Positions 9,701 to 21,189 of a stretch of DNA of 64,000 nucleotides are shown here, piece after piece. The notes beneath the pieces are model-generated. The model was not told where the DNA came from and searched no databases. It worked only from the letters and a program-made list of their open reading frames with translations. The stretch spans positions 62,001-126,000 of the forward strand of contig NZ_JASHKN010000002.1 in the NCBI RefSeq assembly GCF_030056735.1, written 5' to 3'. The position numbers and the translations under genes are program-made. Position 1 is the first letter of the stretch. Each line of letters begins with the position of its first letter. This stretch comes from Rhodococcus sp. IEGM 1409. GTDB taxonomy: Bacteria; Actinomycetota; Actinomycetes; Mycobacteriales; Mycobacteriaceae.

Positions 9701-10000
9701 GTGGCGAGCGTCAACATCAAGCCGCTCGAGGACAAGATCCTCGTCCAGGCCAACGAGGCTGAAACGACGACGGCTTCCGGCCTGGTCATTCCTGACACAG
9801 CCAAGGAAAAGCCCCAGGAGGGCACCGTCGTTGCAGTCGGCGAAGGCCGCGTCAACGAGCAGGGCAACCGCATCCCGGTCGACGTCAAGGAGGGTGACAC
9901 TGTCATCTACTCCAAGTACGGCGGAACCGAGATCAAGTACGCCGGCCAGGAATACCTGATCCTGTCGGCACGCGACGTGCTGGCTGTCGTCTCCAAGTAA
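9701..10000 (+). CDS. groES: Co-chaperonin GroES
   Basis: The 99-residue GroES starts at GTG 9701 behind AGTGGAGGG. It opens with [15 protein letters not shown] and has the mobile-loop region [19 protein letters not shown], both hallmarks of Cpn10. It forms the heptameric lid on GroEL. The frame extends upstream to 9620, but the GTG with its ribosome site matches the family start. groEL1 follows after 86 bp under the same CIRCE control. Confidence 0.96.
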   Translation: MASVNIKPLEDKILVQANEAETTTASGLVIPDTAKEKPQEGTVVAVGEGRVNEQGNRIPVDVKEGDTVIYSKYGGTEIKYAGQEYLILSARDVLAVVSK

Positions 10001-10011
10001 GACACACGTGA

Positions 10012-11697
<1,686 letters not shown>

Positions 11698-11721
11698 CTC
11701 GCTGCTCGTAGTTTCGACAAA

Positions 11722-11760
11722 TAAGAGATCCCCCACCGGAATCCGGTGGGGGATCTCTTA
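11722..11760 (+). terminator. Rho-independent terminator after groEL1
   Basis: An 18-bp perfect stem (arm TAAGAGATCCCCCACCGG) with loop AAT is followed by TTTCGTTT. It closes the groES-groEL1 operon and could also serve the convergent rskA gene. Confidence 0.92.
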
Positions 11761-11773
11761 TTTCGTTTGGTGA

Positions 11774-12511
11774 TCAGATGAGCGGGATCGTCGCGAACGG
11801 CTCGCTGGTCGGCTGCTGCGATCCGCCGGGAGGTTCGACCGTGAACGCCAACTTCGTGTTCGGGCCGATGCCGTCGAGCACCACCTGGGTAGTGGGTTTG
11901 ACGTCGCCCGGAGCCATCGTCCCCATCGGGATCATCGTGGTGCTGTCGGTGTCGCCCGGCACCAGCCACATCTGGTAGACGGTATCCGGACTGGGGGGAG
12001 TCACATCGTTCATCACGAGGACTGCCGCGTCTTCGGAGGGGGAGAACAGCGTCGTGGCACTACCGCCGCCCGGGATCTCACGCGTGGTGGCATGAACGTC
12101 GGGTGCTGCCATGATCTCGGATGCGGCGTTCTGCGGCGGTGTGTTGTCGGACAGCGTGCGTCCGATTCCGATGCCGCCGACCAGGATTGCGACTGCGGCG
12201 GCCGCGGCAATCGCCATGGTCCACGGGCGTCGACGGTTACGACGCTCGGCCAGGGAGACCGGGGCGTCGGCAGCAGTGGTCTGTTCCGAGATCGAGGCGA
12301 GGACGCTGCTGCGCAGTGACGGCGGGGGCTCGACGGCATCGACGACGGTCATCGCGGCCATGGTTTCGGCGGTGAGTCGGACCTGGGCGTCGAATTCGGC
12401 TCGGGTCACGGAGTCCGAAGCGGCGAGTCGTCTGTCGACCTCACGGCGCTCGTCGAGGTCCAACGCATCGATCGCGTAGGCGTACGCGTAGTCGATCAGC
12501 TCTTCGTCCAT
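11774..12511 (-). CDS. rskA: Anti-sigma-K factor RskA
   Basis: The 245-residue protein has an N-terminal cytosolic sigma-binding part (EELIDYAYAYAIDALDLDER), one membrane span at about 97-118, and an extracytoplasmic RskA-type domain (DTVYQMWLVPG, later LAFTVEPPGGS). It holds SigK at the membrane until regulated proteolysis releases it, as in mycobacteria. No Zn-binding HxxxCxxC motif is present, as expected for RskA. It lies one base downstream of the sigK stop in the same direction, so they form one transcription unit. Confidence 0.92.
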   Translation of the reverse strand: MDEELIDYAYAYAIDALDLDERREVDRRLAASDSVTRAEFDAQVRLTAETMAAMTVVDAVEPPPSLRSSVLASISEQTTAADAPVSLAERRNRRRPWTMAIAAAAAVAILVGGIGIGRTLSDNTPPQNAASEIMAAPDVHATTREIPGGGSATTLFSPSEDAAVLVMNDVTPPSPDTVYQMWLVPGDTDSTTMIPMGTMAPGDVKPTTQVVLDGIGPNTKLAFTVEPPGGSQQPTSEPFATIPLI

Positions 12512-12512
12512 C

Positions 12513-13181
12513 TCACATCACCCCCAAACATCCACGTAGGCGCAGTAGTCCGTCGCGAATTCGCGACTTGATCGTGGGAATCGCCACGCCGAGATCTTCG
12601 GCCACCTCGCGGTACGTTCGGCCGCCGTAGTAGGCGAGAGTCACCGATTGGCGCTGAGTGTCCGTCAGCGTCTCGAGACAGTCGGTGACAGCACGATGCT
12701 CGTCTCTTCGTGTCACTTCATCGCTGACGACGTCGAACTCGGGTGTCGCATTCGTGGTGTCGTAAAGGGCCTGTCGATCCGAACTGGACTGTTCGGAGCG
12801 GACGCGGTCCACCGCGCGGCGGTGAGCGAGCGTCAGGAGCCAGGAGAGTGCGGACCCCTTGGCCGGATCGAAACTGTGGGCCGATTTCCAAGCTTGGAGG
12901 TAGACCTCTTGGACAGCTTCCTCGGAGAAGCCTGGATCACGGAGTACACGGAGAACCATGCCGTAGACGCGGGAGCTGGTTCGGTCGTAGAACTCGGCAA
13001 AGGCGCTCTGGTCGCCGCCGGCAACGTTCGCGAGGATCACTGCCAGCTCGCGTGATTCCACGATTCGCGCGGTGCGGGCCGCAGAATTATCCGTCGGGCA
13101 TGCGTCGGCCGCATCCGACGCATGGTCTGGCTCGCTCACGAAGAGTTGTCTCGCTTCATCGCGTACAACCGTAGCGTGCAT
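12513..13181 (-). CDS. sigK: ECF sigma factor SigK
   Basis: The 222-residue ECF sigma factor has region 2 at about 50-115 (FAEFYDRTSSRVYGMVLRVL, DPGFSEEAVQEVYLQAW) and region 4 at about 165-215 (TLAYYGGRTYREVAEDLGV). Pairing with RskA downstream and a fasciclin lipoprotein upstream matches the M. tuberculosis sigK-rskA/mpt70-mpt83 system, which supports the name. The first ~40 residues are family-variable and the start could be further in. A 44-bp palindrome separates it from the upstream fasciclin gene. Confidence 0.9.
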   Translation of the reverse strand: MHATVVRDEARQLFVSEPDHASDAADACPTDNSAARTARIVESRELAVILANVAGGDQSAFAEFYDRTSSRVYGMVLRVLRDPGFSEEAVQEVYLQAWKSAHSFDPAKGSALSWLLTLAHRRAVDRVRSEQSSSDRQALYDTTNATPEFDVVSDEVTRRDEHRAVTDCLETLTDTQRQSVTLAYYGGRTYREVAEDLGVAIPTIKSRIRDGLLRLRGCLGVM

Positions 13182-13215
13182 GTCCGGTTCTTTTCTCTCG
13201 GCCCGCCGTTGGCCG

Positions 13216-13259
13216 CTGTGCGCCTTTATTAACCGCGGGGGGTTGATAAAGGCGCACAG
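13216..13259. repeat. 44-bp palindromic repeat, copy 1
   Basis: The arms CTGTGCGCCTTTA and TAAAGGCGCACAG enclose a GC-rich centre (TTAACCGCGGGGGGTTGA). A second copy in inverted orientation lies at 28540-28583, matching 42 of 44 bases. This copy sits between the fasciclin gene and sigK on the minus strand. It may act as a terminator or attenuator, or be a dispersed genomic repeat. Confidence 0.85.
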
Positions 13260-13269
13260 CAGGTGGGGA

Positions 13270-13935
13270 CTACTGCGGCATCAGCACCGAATCGATGAGG
13301 TAGACGGTGGCGTTTGCGGTCTTGACTCCACCGCAGACGACGGTTGCGTCGTTGACCTTGATGTTGTCACCGGATCCGGTGACGGTGACCGTTCCACCCT
13401 CGGCGGTGGGGTGCGTTCCGTCGATCGCGTCAGGGGCGATCTGGCCGGGAACCACGTGGTAGGTGAGAATCTTGGTCAGCGTGGCGCTGTCCGTCTTGAG
13501 GCTGTCGATCGTGGCCGGGTCGATCTTGGCGAATGCCGAGTCGATCGGTGCGAAGACGGTGAACTCGCCGCCGTTGAGGGTGTCGACCAGGTTGACGTCC
13601 GGGTTGAGCTGGCCGGAGACCGCCGCGGTCAAGGTGGTGAGCAACGGATTGTTGGATGCCGCTGTGGCAACCGGATCCTGGGCCATTCCGCTGACCGATC
13701 CGGCACCACTCGGCACTGCAGCTGCATAGTCCGCGCAACCGGCGCCGACCAGATCAGAAGCGGGCTCCGCCATCGCGCTGCTGGGAGACATGCTCGATCC
13801 CATGGGCGAAGACGTCATGGCGGCGCTGGAGGTGTCGGTCGACGAATCGTTGTCGTCGGAGGAGCAACCGACGACGCCGAAGACGGCGAAAGAGGCTGCT
13901 GCGGTGACTGCCAGAACTCGAGTAGAGGTGTTCAT
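13270..13935 (-). CDS. Fasciclin-domain lipoprotein (MPT83/MPT70-like)
   Basis: The 221-residue product from ATG 13935 (AGGAAGG upstream) has a lipoprotein signal with lipobox VVGC, acylated Cys24. A Ser/Thr/Met-rich linker runs to about residue 60 and a FAS1 domain to the end (H1 box [16 protein letters not shown] at 124-139, YHVVPGQ at 159-165). It resembles the mycobacterial antigens MPT83 and MPT70, whose genes are SigK-dependent and near sigK. A SigK-like promoter is visible upstream. It is a surface protein probably involved in adhesion or wall interactions; the ligand is unknown. Confidence 0.9.
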   Translation of the reverse strand: MNTSTRVLAVTAAASFAVFGVVGCSSDDNDSSTDTSSAAMTSSPMGSSMSPSSAMAEPASDLVGAGCADYAAAVPSGAGSVSGMAQDPVATAASNNPLLTTLTAAVSGQLNPDVNLVDTLNGGEFTVFAPIDSAFAKIDPATIDSLKTDSATLTKILTYHVVPGQIAPDAIDGTHPTAEGGTVTVTGSGDNIKVNDATVVCGGVKTANATVYLIDSVLMPQ

Positions 13936-13982
13936 GGGTCTGCCTTCCTGAAGGGATGTGCTGAGGTGCACTGTCAGAAGGC

Positions 13983-14009
13983 ATTCGGAGTCGGTTGTCG
14001 ACAGGATGG
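13983..14009 (-). promoter_or_regulatory. Candidate SigK promoter of the fasciclin lipoprotein
   Basis: On the minus strand CCATCC (14009-14004) is followed after 15 bases by CCGAAT (13988-13983), 47 bases before the fasciclin ATG. From memory the mycobacterial SigK promoter is CCATCC and CCGAAT with a 16-17-base spacer, so both hexamers match exactly and the spacer is slightly short. Confidence 0.65.
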
Positions 14010-14056
14010 GTCGGTTGTCGGAAATTCTTTTCACGAACTGATGTGGGCATGCAAAA

Positions 14057-14077
14057 GCCCCCGAAACTCTCGGGGGC
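14057..14077 (-). terminator. Terminator after whiB3
   Basis: GCCCCCGA and TCGGGGGC form an 8-bp stem with loop AACTC, followed on the minus strand by TTTT. It lies just downstream of the whiB3 stop. Confidence 0.8.
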
Positions 14078-14100
14078 CTTGTGCTATCGACCTGCGTGTA

Positions 14101-14397
14101 TCAGGACGCTATGCGAGTGGTGCGACGGTGGCGCGCATGTAGTTCACGTTCGGTTTCCGACATTCCGCCCCAGATGCCGTACGGCTCGGCGACGGTCAGC
14201 GCGTGGCTGCGGCACTGCATCAGTACCGGGCACTGACGGCACATTTCTTTTGCGCGGGTTTCGCGCTGGGCACGTGCTCTACCGCGTTCGCCATCGGGAT
14301 GGAAGAACATCGAGGAGTCGACTCCGCGGCACAGACCGTGCATCTGCCAGTCCCAGATGTCTGCGTTGGGGCCTGGAAGGTGATTCGGTGCAGGCAT
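14101..14397 (-). CDS. whiB3: WhiB3-type iron-sulfur regulator
   Basis: The 98-residue protein has the four [4Fe-4S] cysteines C23, C53, C56 and C62 (CxxCxxxxxC in CRQCPVLMQC), the turn GIWGG at 74-78 and a basic C-terminal tail. The N-terminus PNADIWDWQMHGLCRG and segment SSMFFHPDGERGRAR match mycobacterial WhiB3 closely, and so does its place downstream of groEL1. WhiB3 senses redox/NO and, bound to the principal sigma factor, controls lipid and redox genes in mycobacteria. It has a long AT-rich upstream region and its own terminator. Confidence 0.95.
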   Translation of the reverse strand: MPAPNHLPGPNADIWDWQMHGLCRGVDSSMFFHPDGERGRARAQRETRAKEMCRQCPVLMQCRSHALTVAEPYGIWGGMSETERELHARHRRTTRIAS

Positions 14398-15001
14398 GTT
14401 GACTCCTTACTGCAAGCTCGTGTTGATCAACGAGCGGACCAAGTTGCCCGGAGGTTATCCGGGCCTTCTGAATCGTTCACGCTTGCTAACCGTAAGGGTG
14501 CTGAGTAAATCGCGTCAATAGGCTCGTTCAGTGGTGATCGGCATATATCGAAATGCGAGAGTTAACGAAGTATATATTTACATTTCGGGTCCTTCGTGCG
14601 TTGTGCTGCGCCGATGTTGGGGCCGGGTCGATCGTGGTGCTGACCGGGAAATCTGGCTGCGCGAGTTGCGAAACCCGCAGATCAGGATATGTTTGGTGCT
14701 GATCCTCCTGTGAAATCACTCAGCGATCCGGCTCAGTTTGCGTCATTTGTCCGATACTGAGTGAGTCGGGTTTTTGCTCCATTTCGGGACTTAGTGCCCA
14801 AGTTTCAACTAGGACGTCTGTCCAATAAGTAATGCGCAGTTAACGTCACGGATATATGCCCGTTAAATACCATTACGAGTACATTTGGTAAATCTCAGTT
14901 GAATACCTGATTAACTCTGACAAACTTGCCATTTCGTGTTTCTGTGCGGTTACGGCATCGGTCGTGCGCTTGTCTGCTGGGGCTGCTGCGATGATCTACC
15001 T
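14398..15001. other. Long AT-rich intergenic region upstream of whiB3
   Basis: About 600 bp separate whiB3 from the next convincing start, and 14520-14940 is clearly AT-richer than its surroundings. I see no credible gene in it. It holds a hairpin near whiB3 (14446-14464) and an 8-bp inverted repeat TCACTCAG (14716-14723) / CTGAGTGA (14757-14764). It probably contains the promoters of whiB3 and of the divergent Rv3415c-like gene. Confidence 0.6.
14446..14464 (-). promoter_or_regulatory. Hairpin in the probable whiB3 leader
   Basis: GCCCGGA and TCCGGGC form a 7-bp perfect stem with a 5-base loop, 49 bp before the whiB3 start. It could be a 5'-UTR structure. There is no T-run, so it is not a classic terminator. 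Confidence 0.4.
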
Positions 15002-15922
15002 GTGTCGACACCTGAGCGCCCTGCATCACCAGCGGCCACTGCATCACCGGCGGCCACTGCATCACCGGCGGCCACTGAATCAGCTGCGCCCCCTGAAGCA
15101 GCTGTACACCCTGGGGCCCTCGAGTCCGCCGCATTCGGCGCGGATCCGGACCGCGACCGGCTCCCGTCGCCTCGCTCCACCCGGGATTGGTGGACAACGG
15201 CAGTAGTTCTGGGTGGTCAGGGGTACTACGCCCGAGCGCGGGCGACCTTGGACGTCCTGGACCGGCGCACCTCGATGTTCTCGACGCATTCGGATCGAGT
15301 CCTTGCCTCTCTGTCTGCCAGCACGAGAGCGTCGTTTCTTCGTCAAAGCGGACGCCATGCGCTCGCGTCCGCCTGGGACGGTCGCGCACTGGCGATAGTC
15401 GACGGCCTGCCCGTCAACCCGGAGGCTGCTTGTGATGCGCTGACCGGTCTGGCCGCGGACGCCCTCGGCTGTGGCCGGCTCCCGCTCGGCTGGCGTCTGT
15501 TGGAGGAGTGTCGGCGTCGTCTCGACGACGACTGTGCTCTGGTTGTCGACGGTCGGCTGTGGCGGCAGGAAATTCGGATCGAATGGGTCTCGGCGGAACT
15601 GGCGCTGGCGGGGGGTGACTTCGCGCGCGCCGGCAGACACGCAGAACGCGCCGTCGAATTGTCAGGGGAATCGGAGTCTGTCCGGCACCGCGTGAAGTCG
15701 GATCTCTTGCGTAGCGCCGCTCTGACCGGAACGGACCCAAGCGCGGCCGTGGAGTCGGCAGTGGATGTGCTCGCACGGTGTCGGCAGTACGGCCTGCTGC
15801 CCCTGGCCTGGGCGTCGTCGATGTTGATCGAGGGTGTGAGCGGTGGGAGGACCTCGCCTAGTGCCCGTGAGATCGGCGATCTGATTGCGATGCGCGGTGG
15901 ATCACTCCTACCTTTGTCGTAG
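15002..15922 (+). CDS. Conserved actinobacterial protein, Rv3415c-like
   Basis: The product from GTG 15002 is 306 residues. After a low-complexity Ser/Pro/Ala/Thr leader encoded by an 18-bp tandem repeat, it is a mostly alpha-helical Arg/Ala/Leu-rich protein with TPR-like character (GQGYYARARATLDVL, LALAGGDFARAGRHAERAVEL). There is no signal peptide or membrane span. By position (between whiB3 and sigD) it corresponds to M. tuberculosis Rv3415c, of unknown function. A start at GTG 14936 would add 22 unrelated residues; neither start has a convincing ribosome site. Confidence 0.75.
   Translation: MSTPERPASPAATASPAATASPAATESAAPPEAAVHPGALESAAFGADPDRDRLPSPRSTRDWWTTAVVLGGQGYYARARATLDVLDRRTSMFSTHSDRVLASLSASTRASFLRQSGRHALASAWDGRALAIVDGLPVNPEAACDALTGLAADALGCGRLPLGWRLLEECRRRLDDDCALVVDGRLWRQEIRIEWVSAELALAGGDFARAGRHAERAVELSGESESVRHRVKSDLLRSAALTGTDPSAAVESAVDVLARCRQYGLLPLAWASSMLIEGVSGGRTSPSAREIGDLIAMRGGSLLPLS
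15021..15074 (+). repeat. 18-bp tandem repeat in the Rv3415c-like gene
   Basis: Three head-to-tail 18-bp units (15021-15038, 15039-15056, 15057-15074; the last two identical, the first differing by one base) encode repeated Ser-Pro-Ala-Ala-Thr-Ala in the N-terminal leader. Such a tract is prone to length variation between strains. Confidence 0.85.
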
Positions 15923-16097
15923 CCGCTCCGCCGAAGTGTTCGCAGAACATTCCAGACAGGGGTGATTCGATATCGCGACTGCTGGGCGGGCATGCGGAGA
16001 CCAGTCGGTCCGGATGGTTACTCTTAGAGGGTTCCGCTGAGAGCGGGAGCACACCCGCTCGGGAGGTGCCACTGTAACGCCAGGATTTTCGCTGACG

Positions 16098-16676
16098 ATG
16101 ACAAATACGAGCGATGAGTTGGACACCGCGGTCGCCGCTGCTGCGCAGGGCGACCGAACAGCTCTAGCTTTGGTTCTGGAGAACATCCGACCGATGGTGG
16201 TGCGCTACTGCCGCGGTCGAGTGGGTGCGGCCGAGCGGGGACACCTGTCCGCTGACGACGTCGCACAGGAAGTGTGTCTGGCCGTGATGACCGCGCTGCC
16301 GCGTTATCAAGACCAGGGACGCCCGTTCATGGCCTTTGTGTACGGAATTGCGGCACACAAGGTTGCGGACGCACACCGAAGCTCCGCCCGTAACAAGTCG
16401 GAGCCCGTTTCCGAAGTACCGGATGTAATAGCACTCGATGATGGTCCCGAACAGCGAGCACTCGATTCGGAATCCAGCAGACAGATGCATGAACTGCTCG
16501 GCACACTTCCGGAGAAGCATCGAGAAATCTTGATACTTCGCCTGGTGGTCGGGATGTCGGCCGAGGAAACGGCCGTCGCCGTCGGTAGTACCGCCGGAGC
16601 TGTACGAGTCGCTCAGCACAGGGCGATCGCGAAACTGAAAAAAGAAGTAACGAAAGCAGGTGAGAGCTTTGGCTAG
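16098..16676 (+). CDS. sigD: Sigma factor SigD
   Basis: The 192-residue ECF-type sigma factor has region 2 at about 25-95 (RGHLSADDVAQEVCLAVMTAL, FMAFVYGIAAHKVADAHR) and region 4 at about 130-180 (LPEKHREILILRLVVGMSAEETA, GAVRVAQHRAIAKLK). Sequence and position before an RsdA-type anti-sigma gene match mycobacterial SigD, a stationary-phase/starvation sigma factor. Its 3' end overlaps rsdA, giving translational coupling of the sigma/anti-sigma pair. Confidence 0.93.
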   Translation: MTNTSDELDTAVAAAAQGDRTALALVLENIRPMVVRYCRGRVGAAERGHLSADDVAQEVCLAVMTALPRYQDQGRPFMAFVYGIAAHKVADAHRSSARNKSEPVSEVPDVIALDDGPEQRALDSESSRQMHELLGTLPEKHREILILRLVVGMSAEETAVAVGSTAGAVRVAQHRAIAKLKKEVTKAGESFG

Positions 16677-17595
16677 AGACGAGGAGCGTGACGCTTCGAA
16701 TCTCGGTGATCTCGCCGACGACGGTACGCCAGTGGATTTGGCTGCGGTTCGGCGTGACGATGCGCTGATCGAATCCATTTCGAGTGGTGGACCGGTAGCA
16801 ACCGATAGCACCGAACAGTACGAACTTGCGTTGATTCTCTCGCAATGGCGTGACGATGTCGTTGCGACTCCAATGCCCGAGGGTCCCTTGTTGGATGATG
16901 TCATCGCTGCGATCACAGCGACGCCGTCCGGCTTCTCCGATCGTCAGCGTTCACGTTCCCGTTCCCGATTGCGCGTGGTTCGCCCGATCGCCGCCGCCGC
17001 AGCTGTGGCAGCAGTGGTCTTCGGTGGCGCCACGGCGATGGCGTACGACGCGCAACCCGGGGACACTCTCTGGGGCGTCAAGCAGGTCGTCTTCGCCGAC
17101 GAGGCAAATTCGACGGTGGCGAAAATCGACACGACATCCGAGCTGGAAAAGGCCGAGCGTCTATTGGCTGCCGGGGACATTCCCGCGGCAAAGATGGTGT
17201 TGGACAACGCAGCTCACCGTGCCGATTCGGTCAAGGACTCGCAGGACAAGACGGATCTCGTCGAGCGGTGGGGCAAGTTGATGACGCAGGTCCAGGAGAC
17301 CACGTCGCCCGCCGCACCACCTTCGACGAGCGGTCCGCAGGCCGCAACGTCCGGCGCAGCCACGACCAGTGCCGGAAATACGACCAGTCCTGTCTCACCG
17401 CTCGATCTCCGGTTGCCCGGCGGCGAGACCACAACGGTGACGACGATCCCGCAGCAGCCGGGTGGGACCTCAGCCTCGTCTACTCCGTCATCGTCGCCGA
17501 CGACAACCACTACCACGACGACAACAACTACGACAACGACGTCCCTGGCCCCAGCCTCGTCGCCGTCGGGTGATTCTTCTTCACCCCCGCCCTGA
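16660..17595 (+). CDS. rsdA: Anti-sigma-D factor RsdA
   Basis: The 311-residue membrane protein has a cytosolic N-terminal sigma-binding part (residues 20-90, including LILSQWRDDV), one membrane span at about 111-127, an extracytoplasmic helical region (PGDTLWGVKQVVF) and a long Thr/Ser/Pro-rich tail with 14 consecutive Thr. It sequesters SigD, probably until proteolysis frees it. The start is GTG 16660 or TTG 16669; the latter has a better-spaced AGGTGAG upstream. Both lie inside the end of sigD. It matches Rv3413c in layout. Confidence 0.9.
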   Translation: MRALARDEERDASNLGDLADDGTPVDLAAVRRDDALIESISSGGPVATDSTEQYELALILSQWRDDVVATPMPEGPLLDDVIAAITATPSGFSDRQRSRSRSRLRVVRPIAAAAAVAAVVFGGATAMAYDAQPGDTLWGVKQVVFADEANSTVAKIDTTSELEKAERLLAAGDIPAAKMVLDNAAHRADSVKDSQDKTDLVERWGKLMTQVQETTSPAAPPSTSGPQAATSGAATTSAGNTTSPVSPLDLRLPGGETTTVTTIPQQPGGTSASSTPSSSPTTTTTTTTTTTTTTSLAPASSPSGDSSSPPP

Positions 17596-17611
17596 TCTCA
17601 CCGTTCCGAGT

Positions 17612-17660
17612 CATACGAAAGTGGCCGACAAGCAATTTGCTTGTCGGCCACTTTCGTATG
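17612..17660. terminator. Bidirectional terminator between rsdA and the DUF5319 gene
   Basis: A 23-bp perfect inverted repeat (arm begins CATACGAAAGTGGCCGACAA) with a tiny loop lies between two convergent genes. The length and perfection of the stem suit a two-way terminator, although T-runs are absent. Confidence 0.8.
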
Positions 17661-17678
17661 AACGTGGTGGGGTTTCGC

Positions 17679-18083
17679 TCAGCTGTCGAAACCGTCGCCG
17701 TGCATCGCCTCGTTCATCGACGCGTCGGCATATCCGCGGCAGTAGTCCCACGTGACATATGCCTCAGGCATCGGGTCGTAGGCGGGCTCGTGGGGGCGGA
17801 CGGTTCCGTCCACGAGGAGCTGCAGCAGGTTTGCGCGCAGCATGTCCCAGTCATGGTAGTGATCTTGTTGGCAGTCTTCACAGCACACGACGAGCCCACG
17901 GATACCGCGGTGGGCGAGGAGTGCCTCGTAGACGGCGAGGTCGGCGAGATCCTCTTCGACGGCCTGACGTTCTTGGGGGTCGAGTGGTTGGCCCGGCTCG
18001 ATGGCATCGAGAGCCGCGGAGGGGTCAGCTGGGTCGCCGGCGAAGGGATCTGGCGGCAGACCGGGGGGCAGTTGATCACGCAC
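17679..18083 (-). CDS. DUF5319 family protein (Rv3412-like)
   Basis: The 134-residue acidic cytosolic protein has a Cys/His segment VVCCEDCQQDHYHDWDMLR near residues 66-82 that could bind metal, then NLLQLLVDG and a C-terminus ending YADASMNEAMHGDGFDS. It matches conserved actinobacterial proteins I know as DUF5319, found between sigD-rsdA and guaB in mycobacteria. Function is unknown. It is divergent from guaB and converges on rsdA. Confidence 0.85.
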   Translation of the reverse strand: MRDQLPPGLPPDPFAGDPADPSAALDAIEPGQPLDPQERQAVEEDLADLAVYEALLAHRGIRGLVVCCEDCQQDHYHDWDMLRANLLQLLVDGTVRPHEPAYDPMPEAYVTWDYCRGYADASMNEAMHGDGFDS

Positions 18084-18170
18084 AGCACCACGGTACGCAG
18101 GTCAGGGGGGTCAGCGCCACTTGTTCCCCGTACCCGCAGCGTGGGTGGGATGGTTCGGACCTTTGAGTGA

Positions 18171-19850
<1,680 letters not shown>

Positions 19851-19877
19851 CAACCAGTACACGAGAAAGGGGCGCGC

Positions 19878-21017
19878 GTGCGCGACCTCGTTGAGATCGG
19901 CATGGGTCGAACGGCCCGACGTACCTACGAGTTGGACGATGTGAACATCGTTCCCTCCCGGCGAACTCGTTCGTCGAAGGAGGTGTCGACTGCTTGGCAG
20001 CTCGACGCTTACAGGTTCGATATTCCAGTCCTCGCACATCCCACCGACGCGTTGGTCTCGCCGACCTTCGCGATCGAGCTGGGTAAGCGCGGCGGCCTCG
20101 GGGTCATCAACGGTGAGGGCCTGTGGGGCCGTCACCCCGATGTCGAGGAGAAGCTCCGGCGTCTCGTCGAGATCGCCGAGAAGGACGGTGGCGTCGACGC
20201 GGCCATCCGTTACCTGCAGGAGTTGCACGCGGCACCGCTGCAGGCTGGTCTTCTGGCCGCTGCGGTCGCGCAGGTCCGTGATTCGGGGGTCACCACTGCT
20301 GTTCGCGTCAGCCCGCAGAATGCGCGCGCACTGACGCCTGAGCTGATCAAGGCCGGAATCGACCTGTTGGTCGTCCACGGCACGATCATCTCGGCCGAGC
20401 ACGTCGTGCACACCGAGCAGGAACCGCTCAACCTCAAGACGTTCATCTCGGAACTCGACGTTCCGGTTGTCGCGGGTGGGGTCAGTGACCACCGCACGGC
20501 CCTGCACCTGATGCGTACCGGCGCTGCCGGCGTCATCGTCGGGTACGGCTCCACCGAGGGCGCAACCACCACCGGTGAGGTCTTGGGTATCGGTGTTCCG
20601 ATGGCCACGGCCATTGCCGATGCCGCAGCAGCCAGGCGCGACTACCTCGACGAGACGGGTGGACGCTACGTCCATGTGATCGCCGACGGTGACATCGCAA
20701 CTTCGGGTGATCTGGCGAAGGCCATCGCTTGCGGTGCCGACGCTGCAGTTCTGGGAACGCCACTGGCAGTGTCCGCCGAGGCGCCGGGTGGCGGCTGGTA
20801 CTGGCCGTCCGCTGCGGCTCATCCTTCGGTTCCTCGTGGAGCGCTTCTACCGGTTTCCTACGGTGAGCGTCCGAGTCTCGACCAGGTTCTGAGCGGTCCG
20901 TCGGATGACCCGTACGGGTCGCTGAACTTCGTCGGCGGTCTTCGTCGGTCGATGGCCAAGGCCGGGTACTCCGACCTCAAGGAGTTCCAGAAGGTCGGAC
21001 TGACGGTCCGCGCTTAG
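19878..21017 (+). CDS. guaB3: GuaB3 family IMP dehydrogenase-like protein
   Basis: The 379-residue IMPDH/GMPR-fold protein from GTG 19878 (GAAAGGGG upstream) lacks CBS domains. It has barrel segments such as LDVPVVAGGVSDHRTALHLM, AAGVIVGYGST and YVHVIADGDIATSGDLAKA. The usual catalytic Cys motif SxCxTR is not apparent at the loop equivalent, where GYGSTEGATTTGEV is found, as in the GuaB3 subfamily. Its activity is uncertain. It is co-transcribed with guaB and ends in a hairpin terminator. Confidence 0.92.
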   Translation: MRDLVEIGMGRTARRTYELDDVNIVPSRRTRSSKEVSTAWQLDAYRFDIPVLAHPTDALVSPTFAIELGKRGGLGVINGEGLWGRHPDVEEKLRRLVEIAEKDGGVDAAIRYLQELHAAPLQAGLLAAAVAQVRDSGVTTAVRVSPQNARALTPELIKAGIDLLVVHGTIISAEHVVHTEQEPLNLKTFISELDVPVVAGGVSDHRTALHLMRTGAAGVIVGYGSTEGATTTGEVLGIGVPMATAIADAAAARRDYLDETGGRYVHVIADGDIATSGDLAKAIACGADAAVLGTPLAVSAEAPGGGWYWPSAAAHPSVPRGALLPVSYGERPSLDQVLSGPSDDPYGSLNFVGGLRRSMAKAGYSDLKEFQKVGLTVRA

Positions 21018-21027
21018 TTGTACCTTT

Positions 21028-21062
21028 CTGTGGCCCTGGTTCTTCGTGAACCGGGGCCACAG
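21028..21062 (+). terminator. Terminator after guaB3
   Basis: CTGTGGCCC and GGGCCACAG form the base of a stem extended by TGGTTC/GAACCG around TTCGT. It closes the guaB-guaB3 unit and is followed by a short T-rich stretch. Confidence 0.75.
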
Positions 21063-21118
21063 TTCGTTGTCCAGGACTTTCGTCCGTTCCTGATACTTGC
21101 GGTTACGCTTATGAGACC

Positions 21119-21140
21119 CCTTGTGGTGGTAGTCACAAGG
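21119..21140. promoter_or_regulatory. Inverted repeat upstream of choD
   Basis: CCTTGTG and CACAAGG, separated by 8 bases, lie 50 bp before the choD ATG. It could be an operator. It is not the KstR/KstR2 type (TnnAACnnGTTnnA), so the cognate regulator is unknown. Confidence 0.4.
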
Positions 21141-21189
21141 AATAGGTGCATACTGGCGGGTAACTACGGTTCACGGTGGAGGTGTCCTG

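Noticed and set aside
14531-14713. Small overlapping open frames in the AT-rich region upstream of whiB3
   Set aside because: No ribosome site, no family resemblance, and frames on both strands cover the same bases.
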